Positions 1 to 8,317 of a stretch of DNA of 12,872 bases are shown here, piece after piece. Both the position numbers and the translations under genes were made by a program. Below the pieces are notes generated by a model that saw only the letters and a list, made by a program, of their open reading frames with translations, had not been told where the DNA came from and did not search any database. Source of the stretch: UBA1413 sp964395045 (GTDB lineage: Bacteria; Bacteroidota; Bacteroidia; Bacteroidales; Prolixibacteraceae). The DNA is taken from positions 1 to 12,872 of the forward strand of contig CAYNBE010000103.1 of assembly GCA_964395045.1 (NCBI GenBank). Reading direction: 5' to 3'. Position 1 is the stretch's first letter; each line of letters opens with the position of its first letter.

Positions 1-2
1 AT

Positions 3-1487
3 ATGTACCTACTTGGATTTGATTTAGGCAGTTCTTCCGTGAAGGTTTGTCTTCTGGACGGAGTAACAGGAATAAGCATTGCTTCGGCATTTTATCCTAA
101 GCAGGAGATGAGGATGATAGCACCAAAACCCGGTTGGGCTGAACAAGATCCGGATTTGTGGTGGGACAATCTGAAACTTGCACTCGCCGAGGTATTGTCT
201 GTTTCAGGTGCCGATCCTTCCGCGATTGGAGCAATCGGAATTTCATACCAGATGCACGGATTGGTGATGGTCGACAGGGAACAGAAGGTGATCAGACCTT
301 CGATCATTTGGTGTGATAGCCGGGCTGCACAGACAGGTGATCAGGCTTTCACAGATTTGGGCAGCGAGCAATGCCTCACTCATTTGTTAAATTCCCCGGG
401 GAATTTTACCGCTTCAAAATTAAAATGGGTAAAAGAAAATGAGCCGGAAAACTATGCCAGGCTATTTAAATTCATGCTTCCCGGCGATTACATTGCTATG
501 CGGTTGACCGGGGAAATCAGAACGACAGTGGGTGGTCTTTCCGAAGGGATGTTGTGGGATTTCAAGGAAGGACGTGTTGCGGAATTTCTTCTCAGATATT
601 ACGGCTTCGACAGCGACCTGATCCCAGAAATCACACCAACCTTTGGTATCCAGGGAAAGTTAACACGGAAAACGGCAGAAGTATTGGGATTAAAACCAGG
701 AATAGCGGTCAGTTACCGTGCCGGTGACCAGCCGAACAATGCGCTGTCGCTGAACGTGCTGAACCCGGGAGCGGTCGCCACAACGGCTGGAACATCGGGC
801 GTGGTGTATGGAGTCAGCGAAGAAATCAGGTATGATCCGGCTTCACGTGTGAATACATTTGCCCATGTTAACCACACCCCGGATAATCCCAGACTCGGTG
901 TCCTCCTTTGCATAAACGGAACAGGCATTCTCAACTCATGGCTGAAGAAAAACATGGGCGGAACCCTGACCTATGACGAAATGAATTATCTGGCGGAAAC
1001 CGTACCCCCGGGATCTGAAGGTTTGACCATTCTTCCATTCGGAAACGGGGCAGAAAGGGTGCTGAAAAACAAGGAAACGGGAGCATCCATATCAGGTCTG
1101 AATTTTAACACTCACCATTCAGGCCATTTGTTCAGGGCAGCACAGGAAGGAATCGTCTTTGCCCTCAAATATGGGTTAGACATCATGGGCAATACCGGGA
1201 TCCAACCTTCCGTTATCAGGGCCGGAATGGGCAACATGTTTCTGAGTCCGGTTTTCAGAAAAACCCTCTCGGGGGTCACAGGGGCTTCCATTGAGCTTTA
1301 TAATACCGACGGTGCAGCCGGTGCAGCCCGGGGAGCCGGCCTTGGTGCAGGTTATTACAAATCGTATGAAGAAGCTTTTGTCAATTTAAAAAAACTGGAA
1401 ACCATTGAACCTGAAATTTCAGGATTGGATGCATATGCGGAAGCATATCGGCAATGGTTGAACCACCTGAATCAGGTAAATGGTTAA
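3..1487 (+). CDS. xylB: Xylulokinase (FGGY-family carbohydrate kinase)
   Basis: Cytoplasmic kinase that phosphorylates D-xylulose with ATP to D-xylulose 5-phosphate, the second step of the isomerase pathway of xylose use. The 494-residue protein has normal family length. The N-terminal ATPase phosphate-binding loop is seen as GFDLGSSSVK (residues 5-14, Asp7). The MHG motif of xylulokinases is at 84-86, and WCDSRA at 103-108 is typical of the sugar site. Asp242 in RAGDQPNNA fits the catalytic base. The second ATP-binding half shows TTAGTSG (260-266) and an FGGY signature-2-like stretch from GMGNMFLSP (408-416). The ATG at position 3 directly precedes the conserved start, so the gene looks complete although its promoter lies off the left edge. 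xylA follows after about 80 nt on the same strand, which supports xylulose as substrate over other FGGY sugars. Confidence 0.96.
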   Translation: MYLLGFDLGSSSVKVCLLDGVTGISIASAFYPKQEMRMIAPKPGWAEQDPDLWWDNLKLALAEVLSVSGADPSAIGAIGISYQMHGLVMVDREQKVIRPSIIWCDSRAAQTGDQAFTDLGSEQCLTHLLNSPGNFTASKLKWVKENEPENYARLFKFMLPGDYIAMRLTGEIRTTVGGLSEGMLWDFKEGRVAEFLLRYYGFDSDLIPEITPTFGIQGKLTRKTAEVLGLKPGIAVSYRAGDQPNNALSLNVLNPGAVATTAGTSGVVYGVSEEIRYDPASRVNTFAHVNHTPDNPRLGVLLCINGTGILNSWLKKNMGGTLTYDEMNYLAETVPPGSEGLTILPFGNGAERVLKNKETGASISGLNFNTHHSGHLFRAAQEGIVFALKYGLDIMGNTGIQPSVIRAGMGNMFLSPVFRKTLSGVTGASIELYNTDGAAGAARGAGLGAGYYKSYEEAFVNLKKLETIEPEISGLDAYAEAYRQWLNHLNQVNG

Positions 1488-1569
1488 AGTCGTTGCCAAA
1501 AGGACTCATTCTCTTTATGATAAACAGACAGCAAATCTCATTTCATAAACATCTAAAAAAACATTTACC

Positions 1570-1620
1570 ATGATTATTTTATTGGAAACAGAGAGTATTT
1601 CCCAGGAATCGGAAAAATAA
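1570..1620 (+). other. Out-of-frame ATG and 16-codon ORF overlapping the 5' end of xylA
   Basis: The ATG at 1570-1572 follows an A-rich leader that looks like a Bacteroidota translation start, but its frame ends at TAA 1618-1620 after 16 codons. The encoded peptide begins MIILLE. The xylA frame is one base away. If one extra G stood in the TTGG at 1582-1585, the ATG would read MIILLGNREYF and run straight into xylA, giving about 441 residues. The simplest reading is that this is the true xylA start separated from its gene by a one-base loss or a sequencing error. A genuine leader peptide or an unused ATG are the alternatives. Confidence 0.55.
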
Positions 1621-2894
1621 AATTTGAAGGGCCTGGCTCCCGTAATCCACTATCTTTCAAGTGGTATGATGAGAATAAAGTAGTTGCGGGAAAAACCATG
1701 AAAGAATACCTGCGATTCGCAGTGGCTTACTGGCACTCCTTCTGCGGAGACGGAGGAGATCCGTTTGGTGCAGCAACCCATGTTTTCCCATGGGACGAAA
1801 AAGCCGGGCAGATGGATCGGAACAAAGCACGTTTGGATGCGGCTTTTGAATTTATTACAAAAATGGGGATCCCTTTTTATTGTTTCCATGATACTGATCT
1901 GGTGGGTGCCGGTTCGGTATTCGAAATTGAAAAACGGCTTGCCAGGATGGTGGATATTGCCAAAGAAAGGCAACAGGCAACAGGAGTCAGGCTTTTATGG
2001 GGAACTGCCAATGTTTTCTCTAATCCCCGTTACATGAATGGTGCATCTACCAACCCTGACTTTCAGGTAGTCTCCCATGCTGCTGTCCAGGTAAAGAATG
2101 CCATCGATGCAACCATTGCCCTCGGAGGGACAGGTTATGTTTTCTGGGGTGGCCGGGAGGGCTACATGAGCCTTCACAACACCGATACAAAAAGAGAACT
2201 GGAACATATGGGCATGTTCCTTTCAATGGCCCGGGACTACGGGCGGAAAAAAGGATTTAAAGGAACATTCCTGATTGAACCCAAACCCATGGAGCCTACA
2301 AAGCACCAGTACGATTTCGACGTGGCACATGTAATCGGATTCCTGCGGAAAAACGGCCTTGACAAGGATTTCAAGCTGAATGTGGAAGTAAACCACGCCA
2401 CACTTGCCGGCCATTCCTTTGCACATGAACTGAGGGTGGCTGCCGATGCCGGTCTCCTCGGATCAATCGACGCAAACAAAGGAGATTATCAGAATGGATG
2501 GGATACCGATGAATTTCCCACCAACATCTATGAAATCACCGAAGCCATGCTCGAAATTATGCAAGCTGGTGGTTTCACAAACGGTGGTATTAATTTCGAC
2601 GCCAAGAGAAGGCGTAATTCGACCGACCAGGAGGATTTGTTTATTGCCCACATTTCGGGGATGGACATTTTTGCCAGGGCGCTGATCGTTGCCGACCAGA
2701 TACTGACCCAATCGGACTATCTGAAGATCAGGAAAGAGCGCTATGCCTCTTTTGATTCGGGAAAGGGTGCCGAATTTGAAACCGGCAAACTCAGCCTTAC
2801 CGACCTTTACAAGATTGCCAAAGAGATGGGAGAACCCAAGAAAACCAGTGGAAAACAGGAGATGCTGGAGCAACTGATCAACCTCTATATTTAA
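1581..2894 (+). CDS. xylA: Xylose isomerase, start codon unresolved (apparent 5' frameshift)
   Basis: Cytoplasmic metal-dependent enzyme that interconverts D-xylose and D-xylulose, feeding XylB. Clear signatures are YCFHDTD (His and Asp of the sugar/metal site), LIEPKPMEPTKHQYD (metal-binding Glu), HATLAGHSF, and SIDANKGD...GWDTDEFPTN (metal-binding Asp and substrate region). Only from ATG 1698 is there a 398-residue ORF with a standard start, but typical family members have about 437-442 residues. The missing N terminus is present upstream in the same frame: residues such as REYFPGIGKIKFEG and KWYDENKVVAGKT are readable from 1590 to 1697. That frame is open from 1557 and has no ATG, GTG or TTG before 1698. 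The coordinate given begins at an in-frame ATT followed by GNREYF. Either ATT initiates, or the ATG at 1570 is the start and one base is missing near 1584. Starting at 1698 would remove conserved fold elements. The stop lies 4 nt before the transporter gene, so the two are probably co-translated. Confidence 0.85.
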   Translation: MGNREYFPGIGKIKFEGPGSRNPLSFKWYDENKVVAGKTMKEYLRFAVAYWHSFCGDGGDPFGAATHVFPWDEKAGQMDRNKARLDAAFEFITKMGIPFYCFHDTDLVGAGSVFEIEKRLARMVDIAKERQQATGVRLLWGTANVFSNPRYMNGASTNPDFQVVSHAAVQVKNAIDATIALGGTGYVFWGGREGYMSLHNTDTKRELEHMGMFLSMARDYGRKKGFKGTFLIEPKPMEPTKHQYDFDVAHVIGFLRKNGLDKDFKLNVEVNHATLAGHSFAHELRVAADAGLLGSIDANKGDYQNGWDTDEFPTNIYEITEAMLEIMQAGGFTNGGINFDAKRRRNSTDQEDLFIAHISGMDIFARALIVADQILTQSDYLKIRKERYASFDSGKGAEFETGKLSLTDLYKIAKEMGEPKKTSGKQEMLEQLINLYI

Positions 2895-2898
2895 TCCG

Positions 2899-4278
2899 AT
2901 GAAAGATCGCAATACCTTTTACATTTTCGGGATTACCCTGGTAGCAACCCTGGGTGGACTGTTGTTCGGGTATGATACAGCTGTCATCTCAGGAGCCGAG
3001 AAATCGGTTCAGGCCTATCTGATCACCAGTCTCGGACTAAGTTCGCTTGCTCACGGGGCCACCATTTCCAGTGCCCTGATCGGTTGCATCATCGGGGGTA
3101 TCATTTCTGGCTTGCTGGCATCGCGACTTGGCCGCAAAAGAACATTGATGCTGGCTGCAGTTTTGTTCTTTTTGTCAGCCCTCGGTTCCGCATTCCCTGA
3201 GTTTTTGTTTTTCAAAAGAGGTGAACCCACCCTGGGATTATTGCTGATGTTCAATTTTTACAGAGTCATCGGAGGAATCGGAGTGGGCCTGGCTTCAGCT
3301 GTCTGCCCAATGTACATTGGAGAGATTGCTCCTGCCGATATCCGTGGCCGGCTTGTTTCACTCAACCAGTTTGCCATCATCTTCGGGATGCTTGTCGTTT
3401 ACTTCGTTAACTATGGAATTGCCCGCGGGAAAAGTATTGAATATATTAACGACCTGGGATGGAGGATGATGTTTCTTTCCGAGGCCATTCCTGCAGGCAT
3501 CTTTGGAATCCTTCTGTTTTTTGTTCCGGAAACACCGCGATACCTGGCATTGAAAAACCAGGACGATAAAGCCTTCAGGGTGCTGAAAAAAATCAACGGG
3601 ACCGAACTGGCAAAACAAATATTAAGGGAAATCGATCAGTCGGTGGAAACTGCTCCCGGGAAACTTTTCGCTTATGGGAAAATTGTGATCCTGATCGGCA
3701 TCTTGTTATCGGTTTTTCAGCAGTTTGTCGGGATAAATGTTGCGCTTTATTATGCTCCCCGTATTTTTGAAAGCATGGGGGCCGCAAAGGACGCGTCCAT
3801 GCTTCAGACAGTGGTCATGGGTTTTATCAATGTGATTTTCACTGTGATTGCCATCGTCACAGTTGACAAATATGGCAGGAAAATTCTCCTGATGATTGGC
3901 TCGATCGGGATGGCCATCGGGATGTTTGCCATTGGCGGTCTTGCATTCATGAAGGTGATCGGAATCAGTACACTCGTTTTTATCATCATTTACACAGCTT
4001 CATTCATGATGTCGTGGGGCCCAATTACCTGGGTGCTGATCTCCGAAATATTCCCGAATAAAATCAGGGGAAAAGCAGTCGCCATTGCTGTGGCTGCCCA
4101 ATGGGCTGCCAATTACCTGATTTCATCAACCTACCCTGCGATGATGGAATTCAGCGGAGGATTCACCTACAGCTTTTATGGTCTGATGAGCATTCTTTCA
4201 TTCATTTTCGTCTGGAGAATGGTCCCTGAAACCAAGGGAAAAACCCTTGAGGAAATGGAACATCTCTGGAAAAAATAA
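2899..4278 (+). CDS. xylE: D-xylose/proton symporter (MFS sugar porter, XylE-like)
   Basis: Twelve-helix inner-membrane transporter that takes up D-xylose with protons. The 459 residues match the sugar porter family: GYDTAVISG (24-32, Asp26 at the proton-coupling position of helix 1), RLGRKR (76-81) in the loop after helix 2, PETPRYL (210-216) after helix 6, QQFVGIN (274-280), WGPITWVLISEIFP (373-386) and PETKG (443-447) at the C terminus. Residues corresponding to the xylose ligands of E. coli XylE appear kept: Gln157, Gln274, Gln275, Asn280, Trp378 and Gln401. That, plus the 4-nt spacing after xylA, makes xylose the likely substrate rather than glucose or arabinose. The gene ends 22 nt before an intrinsic terminator, so it is the last member of the operon. 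The symbol is by analogy; xylT is also used in Bacteroides. Confidence 0.93.
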   Translation: MKDRNTFYIFGITLVATLGGLLFGYDTAVISGAEKSVQAYLITSLGLSSLAHGATISSALIGCIIGGIISGLLASRLGRKRTLMLAAVLFFLSALGSAFPEFLFFKRGEPTLGLLLMFNFYRVIGGIGVGLASAVCPMYIGEIAPADIRGRLVSLNQFAIIFGMLVVYFVNYGIARGKSIEYINDLGWRMMFLSEAIPAGIFGILLFFVPETPRYLALKNQDDKAFRVLKKINGTELAKQILREIDQSVETAPGKLFAYGKIVILIGILLSVFQQFVGINVALYYAPRIFESMGAAKDASMLQTVVMGFINVIFTVIAIVTVDKYGRKILLMIGSIGMAIGMFAIGGLAFMKVIGISTLVFIIIYTASFMMSWGPITWVLISEIFPNKIRGKAVAIAVAAQWAANYLISSTYPAMMEFSGGFTYSFYGLMSILSFIFVWRMVPETKGKTLEEMEHLWKK

Positions 4279-4299
4279 AACACATCCACATTCCTTCTT

Positions 4300-4334
4300 A
4301 ACCTGCCGGGAAACAACATCCGGCAGGTTTTTTT
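4300..4334 (+). terminator. Rho-independent terminator of the xylBAE operon
   Basis: A perfect 10-bp stem, AACCTGCCGG at 4300-4309 pairing with CCGGCAGGTT at 4320-4329, closes a 10-nt loop and runs into seven T residues (4328-4334). It begins 22 nt after the transporter stop codon. Read from the other strand the hairpin has only a short T run, so it should act mainly on plus-strand transcripts. Confidence 0.9.
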
Positions 4335-4411
4335 CAGGAACCCTGGTGATATTTCAACAAGTCGGATTTTGTTTTTCAATCAGTTGCCACCTTGATTTGA
4401 ATTCCGGAGAA

Positions 4412-4444
4412 CGCTTACCCCAACACTCTATGGCGGGGTTAGCG
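4412..4444. repeat. Imperfect inverted repeat between convergent genes
   Basis: CGCTTACCCC (4412-4421) pairs with GGGGTTAGCG (4435-4444) over 10 positions with one mismatch, around a 13-nt loop. No T tract follows on either strand, so it is not a standard terminator. It lies in the 248-bp spacer between the xyl operon and the convergent permease, beside a second inverted repeat. The pair could be a small dispersed palindromic element or an RNA structure at the permease mRNA 3' end. Confidence 0.5.
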
Positions 4445-4476
4445 AGCAAGACACTAAAATAATCCTTTACGGAATC

Positions 4477-4499
4477 GCCTGCCCGACAGTCAGGCGGGC
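4477..4499. repeat. GC-rich palindromic (REP-like) element
   Basis: GCCTGCCCGAC (4477-4487) and GTCAGGCGGGC (4489-4499) are near-perfect inverted arms separated by one base, with one wobble and one mismatch. The G+C content is far above the surrounding spacer. It sits 27 nt beyond the stop codon of the minus-strand permease. Similar CCTGCC/GGCAGG palindromes are, from memory, scattered between genes in Bacteroidota genomes, but copy number cannot be judged from one window. There is no T run for intrinsic termination. Confidence 0.5.
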
Positions 4500-4526
4500 A
4501 TTTCCCGCTGCAAACGGTGGGGAGTT

Positions 4527-6254
4527 TCAACTTTCTTTTGAAAGACGGCTATGCCGGTTCCCATAAACAAAATAGAGAATAAGCCCGATCATTAACCAGA
4601 CAATGAACCGCATCCAGTTGGTGATGCCCAGTTCCGAGATCAGGTAAAGGTTGGTCAACAAACCAAGTACCGGGATCAGGGACAACTTCTTCCGGATGGC
4701 TAAAAACATTACAACCGAGGAGACAACAATAAAACCAATCATGGGAATTTTATGTTTGAAAATATCCCAGGAAGTCAGATCAGGTTGATCCGGATCGGTT
4801 GAGCTGAAAAAGCGGATAATGCCATCGGAGTTGTAAAAAATAAGGAGGGCTATGATAACGGCAACAATGGGAGGAAGAAATTTCCTGCTGTTCATGTAGG
4901 GGACTTTAAATCCTTTTGAGTTGTCGTTCTGTTTTCCAAGCAAAAGGATTCCGCCGCAAACCAGGATAAATGCCATCAGGGTTCCGATACTTGTCAGATC
5001 GGTCATCTCGGTCAGGTTAGTGAAGAGCGTGGGGACAGCTACCACAATGCCGGTAATCAAAGTTGCAAAGGCCGGAGTTTTAAATCTTTTATGCACCTTC
5101 GAAAAACGGGGCGGAAGCAACCCGTCGCGGCTCATGCTCATCCATATCCTGGGCTGACCAACCTGGAAAACAAGCATTACACTTGCCATGGCAATGATGG
5201 CGCTAACAGCAATGATCCCTGATATCCACTGTAGGTTCTTTTCCTGGAACACATACAGCAGCGGGTCGCCGATACCCAGTTCGCGATAGCTGACCATTCC
5301 GGTCAGTACCAAGCTGATGGCTATATACAGAATAGTGCATATTATCAGGGAATAAATCATGGCTTTCGGAAGATCACGCTGCGGATTGCGGCATTCTTCA
5401 GCCGTTGTGGAGATAGCATCGAAGCCAATGTAGGCAAAAAACACACCTGAAACCCCTTTTAATACTCCTCCGAGTCCGTTTGGGGAAAATGGCGACCAAT
5501 TTTCCGGATTAACATAAAATGCACCGATTGCGATCACGAAGATCAGAATGATCAGTTTCAATGCAACCATCAGGTTACTTGCAACTTTTGTCTCATAGAT
5601 ACCCACATACACAAGAACCGTGATAAAGACCACAATTAAAAAAGCCGGGATATCGGCAATCAGGCGGAGGCCAAGAAAATGGGGGGCCGTTTGCCAGGCC
5701 ATATACGACTCCCTGAGGGAGTTCGACAAACTATCCAGCTCTATCCCGGAAGCCATCTGGGAAACGGCTTCCCTGAAACCACGCGATGCCGATAAATAAT
5801 CGGTAGTGATAAAAGCAGGTAGCTGAACACCAAACCCTGAGATCATCCCTGTGAAATAATCCGACCACGAAATGGCCACGGCAATGTTTCCGACCGCATA
5901 CTCCATAATCAGGTCCCACCCGATGATCCAGGCTATCAGCTCTCCGAAACTCGCATAGGCGTAAGTATACGCGCTGCCGCTGATAGGTCTCCTGGATGCA
6001 AATTCAGCATACCAACGGGCCGAAAAGCCGCAGGCGACGGCCGTAAAAACAAAAAGCAACGACACGGCCGGTCCGCCATGGGCAGCGGCTGTTCCGATGG
6101 TACTGAAAATCCCGGCCCCGACTATCGCAGCAATGCCCAAAGCTGTCAGATCACGGACAGTCAGATTCTTTTTCAGTTGAGACCCTTCCCGGGTGCTACC
6201 CGCATCTTGAATGATTTGGGTAATGGTCTTTTTTCGGAAAAACTTATCAAACAT
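4527..6254 (-). CDS. APC-superfamily amino acid permease (cationic amino acid transporter type, YfnA-like)
   Basis: Inner-membrane transporter, probably importing or exchanging amino acids. The start used is the ATG at 6254 (protein begins MFDKFFRKKT), because relatives begin just before the conserved FxRKK segment; ATG at 6278 and TTG at 6281 are in-frame alternatives adding 8-9 residues. The resulting 575 residues carry the helix-1 motif GAGIF (46-50) after LTVRDLTALGIAA, and SGSAYTYAY followed by GELIAWIIGW in the helix 3 region (about 92-113). FFAYIGFDAISTTAEECRNP (272-291) is the hallmark of the CAT/YfnA group. About a dozen or more hydrophobic segments are visible. A hydrophilic loop of roughly 60 residues follows the fourth segment, as I recall in other Bacteroidota members. 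The gene stands alone, convergent to the xyl operon and divergent from the esterase. The substrate cannot be read from the sequence. Confidence 0.9.
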   Translation of the reverse strand: MFDKFFRKKTITQIIQDAGSTREGSQLKKNLTVRDLTALGIAAIVGAGIFSTIGTAAAHGGPAVSLLFVFTAVACGFSARWYAEFASRRPISGSAYTYAYASFGELIAWIIGWDLIMEYAVGNIAVAISWSDYFTGMISGFGVQLPAFITTDYLSASRGFREAVSQMASGIELDSLSNSLRESYMAWQTAPHFLGLRLIADIPAFLIVVFITVLVYVGIYETKVASNLMVALKLIILIFVIAIGAFYVNPENWSPFSPNGLGGVLKGVSGVFFAYIGFDAISTTAEECRNPQRDLPKAMIYSLIICTILYIAISLVLTGMVSYRELGIGDPLLYVFQEKNLQWISGIIAVSAIIAMASVMLVFQVGQPRIWMSMSRDGLLPPRFSKVHKRFKTPAFATLITGIVVAVPTLFTNLTEMTDLTSIGTLMAFILVCGGILLLGKQNDNSKGFKVPYMNSRKFLPPIVAVIIALLIFYNSDGIIRFFSSTDPDQPDLTSWDIFKHKIPMIGFIVVSSVVMFLAIRKKLSLIPVLGLLTNLYLISELGITNWMRFIVWLMIGLILYFVYGNRHSRLSKES

Positions 6255-6565
6255 GCAATCCATAAAAGCAAATTCCATCAACCTGCCGGGTATCTTTTCG
6301 GCGACCGGAATAAAATTTCACAACATCCCTGATAGCCCAAATGATCTAACACCATGGGTCGATCAGTCAAACCGAAACTAAAGTAATAAAAAACTGCTCC
6401 GCAAAAAGAGTTCTGTGAAAATTTCATCCGGAACCCACCCGGTGATACCCGGCATAACCGTAGTTCATGAAGTTAAAATGATTTTCTGTTTATTACCCGG
6501 AATTCTGTTTCTGTCTGAAAATGACTACTTTTGTAAGACTGTGAACCAAAACAAAAAAACAGGCT
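6255..6565. other. Divergent intergenic region
   Basis: 311 bp separate the permease start (minus) from the esterase start (plus). The only strong element seen is the plus-strand TACTTTTG at 6526-6533. No perfect TAnnTTTG box was found on the minus strand for the permease. No RNA gene, riboswitch-like structure or further coding stretch was recognised. Confidence 0.6.
6526..6533 (+). promoter_or_regulatory. Bacteroidota-type -7 box upstream of the CE7 esterase
   Basis: TACTTTTG matches the TAnnTTTG -7 consensus of the Bacteroidota primary sigma factor exactly. It ends 32 nt before the ATG at 6566, which would give a leader of about 25 nt. No exact TTTG -33 box is seen at the usual distance upstream; TTCTG at 6503-6507 is the nearest candidate. 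Confidence 0.65.
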
Positions 6566-8317
6566 ATGAAAATAACATCCATCCTTTTTTTGTTGTTTCT
6601 TCTGACATTCGGTTGTTCAAAGAAGAAGCAGACCGAATCTTATTCTATTTCGGCAGATCGGTTGTGGGCATTCTCGACAGGCGATTCGATCCAGTGGGCG
6701 CAACCAGCTTTTGAAGATTCATCCTGGACCAGGATTTCTTCTCAACATTCCTGGGAGGCACAGGGTTTTACCGGGTATGACGGATTTGGCTGGTACCGCC
6801 AGCAAATCCTGATTCCGGACAACTTCCGTAATCCGGTGAAAAAAAACGGAGGATTGGTGGTTACTTACAGCAATGCGGATGATGCCGATGAGTTCTATTT
6901 TAACGGAACCCTGGTAGGCGCTACTGGATCATTGCCTCCTCAGTATGAAAGCAGGTATGGAGTTGTGAGGAAGTACATTGTCCCTGCGGAGCTGGTCTTG
7001 CCCGGAGAAAAAAACCTGATGGCAGTCCGGGTTTATGACGGAGGAGGAGACGGAGGGATTATTTCAGGTGCAATCACTATTTATCCGTTGTCTGAAGTAT
7101 CCCAAATCCCGCTTAAGGTCGTGATCGACGACGAAGACTGGGTATTTACCCGAGAACAAAATACTTGCTTGGGGATTAAAGCGGTGAATCAATCCGACAG
7201 GGATCTGAAAATGAATTTGTCGTTGAAAGTCACAACCGACGATTTCCAGCCTGTTTCCGAATCTCAAAAACAGATCAGGCTTTCGAAAAGGGATTCCCTG
7301 ACAACTGTTTTTCAGTTGGATCTGCCTTCACCCGGATTCTTCAAATGCACTGCCTGGGCTGAAAAAGATGGTATCAGGGGGGATGAAACAAAGTTCAACA
7401 TCGGTTTCGAGCCGGAAAAAATAAGTTCCCCGGTCGATGCCATGCCCGATTTTGAGGAGTTCTGGAAAACAACCAGGGCAGAACTCGACAAGGTAGCCCC
7501 AGCGTACCGGATGGAACTTCTGAAAGATAATCCCGGGGATGTCAGGAAAATCTACCATGTAAAGATGCAATCCTACGGAAATGTCACCATCGAAGGATAT
7601 TATGCTGCACCGAAATCCCCGGGCAAACATCCGGTTATCATCGGATACATGGGATATGGTTCCGATCCGTGGATACCCGACAGCAAAGGCAATCCCGGTT
7701 TTGCAGAGTTCATTCTCTCTGTCCGTGGGCAGGGAATCCAAAAAGCTTCCAATCCGTATGGCGACTGGATTGTATACGGACTGGAAAACAGGGACGATTA
7801 TTATTACCGGGGTGCTTTCATGGACCTGGTCAGGGCTGTCGATTTTGTGGCTTCGCGCCCGGAAGTGGACGCAGAAAAAATTGTTGCGGAAGGTGGCAGC
7901 CAGGGAGGTGCTTTTACACTTGCTGCATCTGCCCTTGACAAGCGGATCAAAGCCGCTGCCCCCACTGTTCCTTTCCTAAGCGATTATCCCGATTATTTTA
8001 AAATCGCCCCCTGGCCGGCCAGCGCCTTCACCGGATACCTTGCCCGGAATCCCGGAATGGGCTGGGATTCGTTGTACACCCTGCTGTCCTATTTTGATGT
8101 CAAAAACCTTGCCCCCTGGATTGAATGCCCGGTATTGATGGCGGTGGGACTTCAGGACAATGTTTGTCCCCCGCACACCAACTTCGCAGCATACAACCAG
8201 ATCAGGTCAGAGAAAAAGGTGTATATATTTCCGGATCAGGGACACAGTGTTCCCGGTCAATGGTACCAAATCAGAATGGATTTTTTCAGGGAGAAACTGG
8301 GCATCAGGCAGGAATAA
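6566..8317 (+). CDS. Acetyl-xylan esterase / cephalosporin C deacetylase family (CE7) lipoprotein with N-terminal beta-sandwich extension
   Basis: Exported hydrolase likely to remove acetyl groups from xylan or xylo-oligosaccharides. The N terminus is a lipoprotein-type signal, hydrophobic to LLTFG and then Cys17; the lipobox is somewhat non-canonical. Residues about 28-175 resemble the galactose-binding-like domain of GH2 enzymes (DRLWAFSTGD, DSSWTRIS, GFGWYRQQ, YFNGTLVG, NLMAVRVYD). Residues about 180-282 look like an Ig-type linker domain. The CE7 alpha/beta-hydrolase domain spans about 288-583, with the family motif RGQG (387-390), nucleophile elbow GGSQGG (Ser445), Asp531 in GLQDNVCPP and His560 in DQGHS completing the triad. 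The CE7 domain alone is near the family's usual size of about 320 residues, so this is a modular version. ATG 6566 is chosen because it directly precedes the signal sequence. It has its own -7 box and no co-directional partner within 400 bp. The xylose operon nearby supports a xylan role. Confidence 0.9.
   Translation: MKITSILFLLFLLTFGCSKKKQTESYSISADRLWAFSTGDSIQWAQPAFEDSSWTRISSQHSWEAQGFTGYDGFGWYRQQILIPDNFRNPVKKNGGLVVTYSNADDADEFYFNGTLVGATGSLPPQYESRYGVVRKYIVPAELVLPGEKNLMAVRVYDGGGDGGIISGAITIYPLSEVSQIPLKVVIDDEDWVFTREQNTCLGIKAVNQSDRDLKMNLSLKVTTDDFQPVSESQKQIRLSKRDSLTTVFQLDLPSPGFFKCTAWAEKDGIRGDETKFNIGFEPEKISSPVDAMPDFEEFWKTTRAELDKVAPAYRMELLKDNPGDVRKIYHVKMQSYGNVTIEGYYAAPKSPGKHPVIIGYMGYGSDPWIPDSKGNPGFAEFILSVRGQGIQKASNPYGDWIVYGLENRDDYYYRGAFMDLVRAVDFVASRPEVDAEKIVAEGGSQGGAFTLAASALDKRIKAAAPTVPFLSDYPDYFKIAPWPASAFTGYLARNPGMGWDSLYTLLSYFDVKNLAPWIECPVLMAVGLQDNVCPPHTNFAAYNQIRSEKKVYIFPDQGHSVPGQWYQIRMDFFREKLGIRQE

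Noticed and set aside
1580..1600. Programmed ribosomal frameshift signal joining ATG 1570 to xylA
   Set aside because: A -1 shift would be needed, but no X-XXY-YYZ heptamer in the right frame and no downstream pseudoknot were seen.
2463..2912. 149-codon minus-strand ORF inside xylA
   Set aside because: It lies wholly opposite strongly conserved XylA sequence and its translation has no recognisable domain; it is a shadow of the coding strand.
6280..6290. AACCTGCCGGG is identical to the first arm of the xyl terminator (4300-4310)
   Set aside because: An 11-base match without a second arm or T run at 6280 is likely chance in a region rich in CCGG words.
7328..7741. 137-codon minus-strand ORF opposite the esterase gene
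   Set aside because: The plus-strand frame carries the CE7 domain through this stretch; the opposite frame shows no motif.
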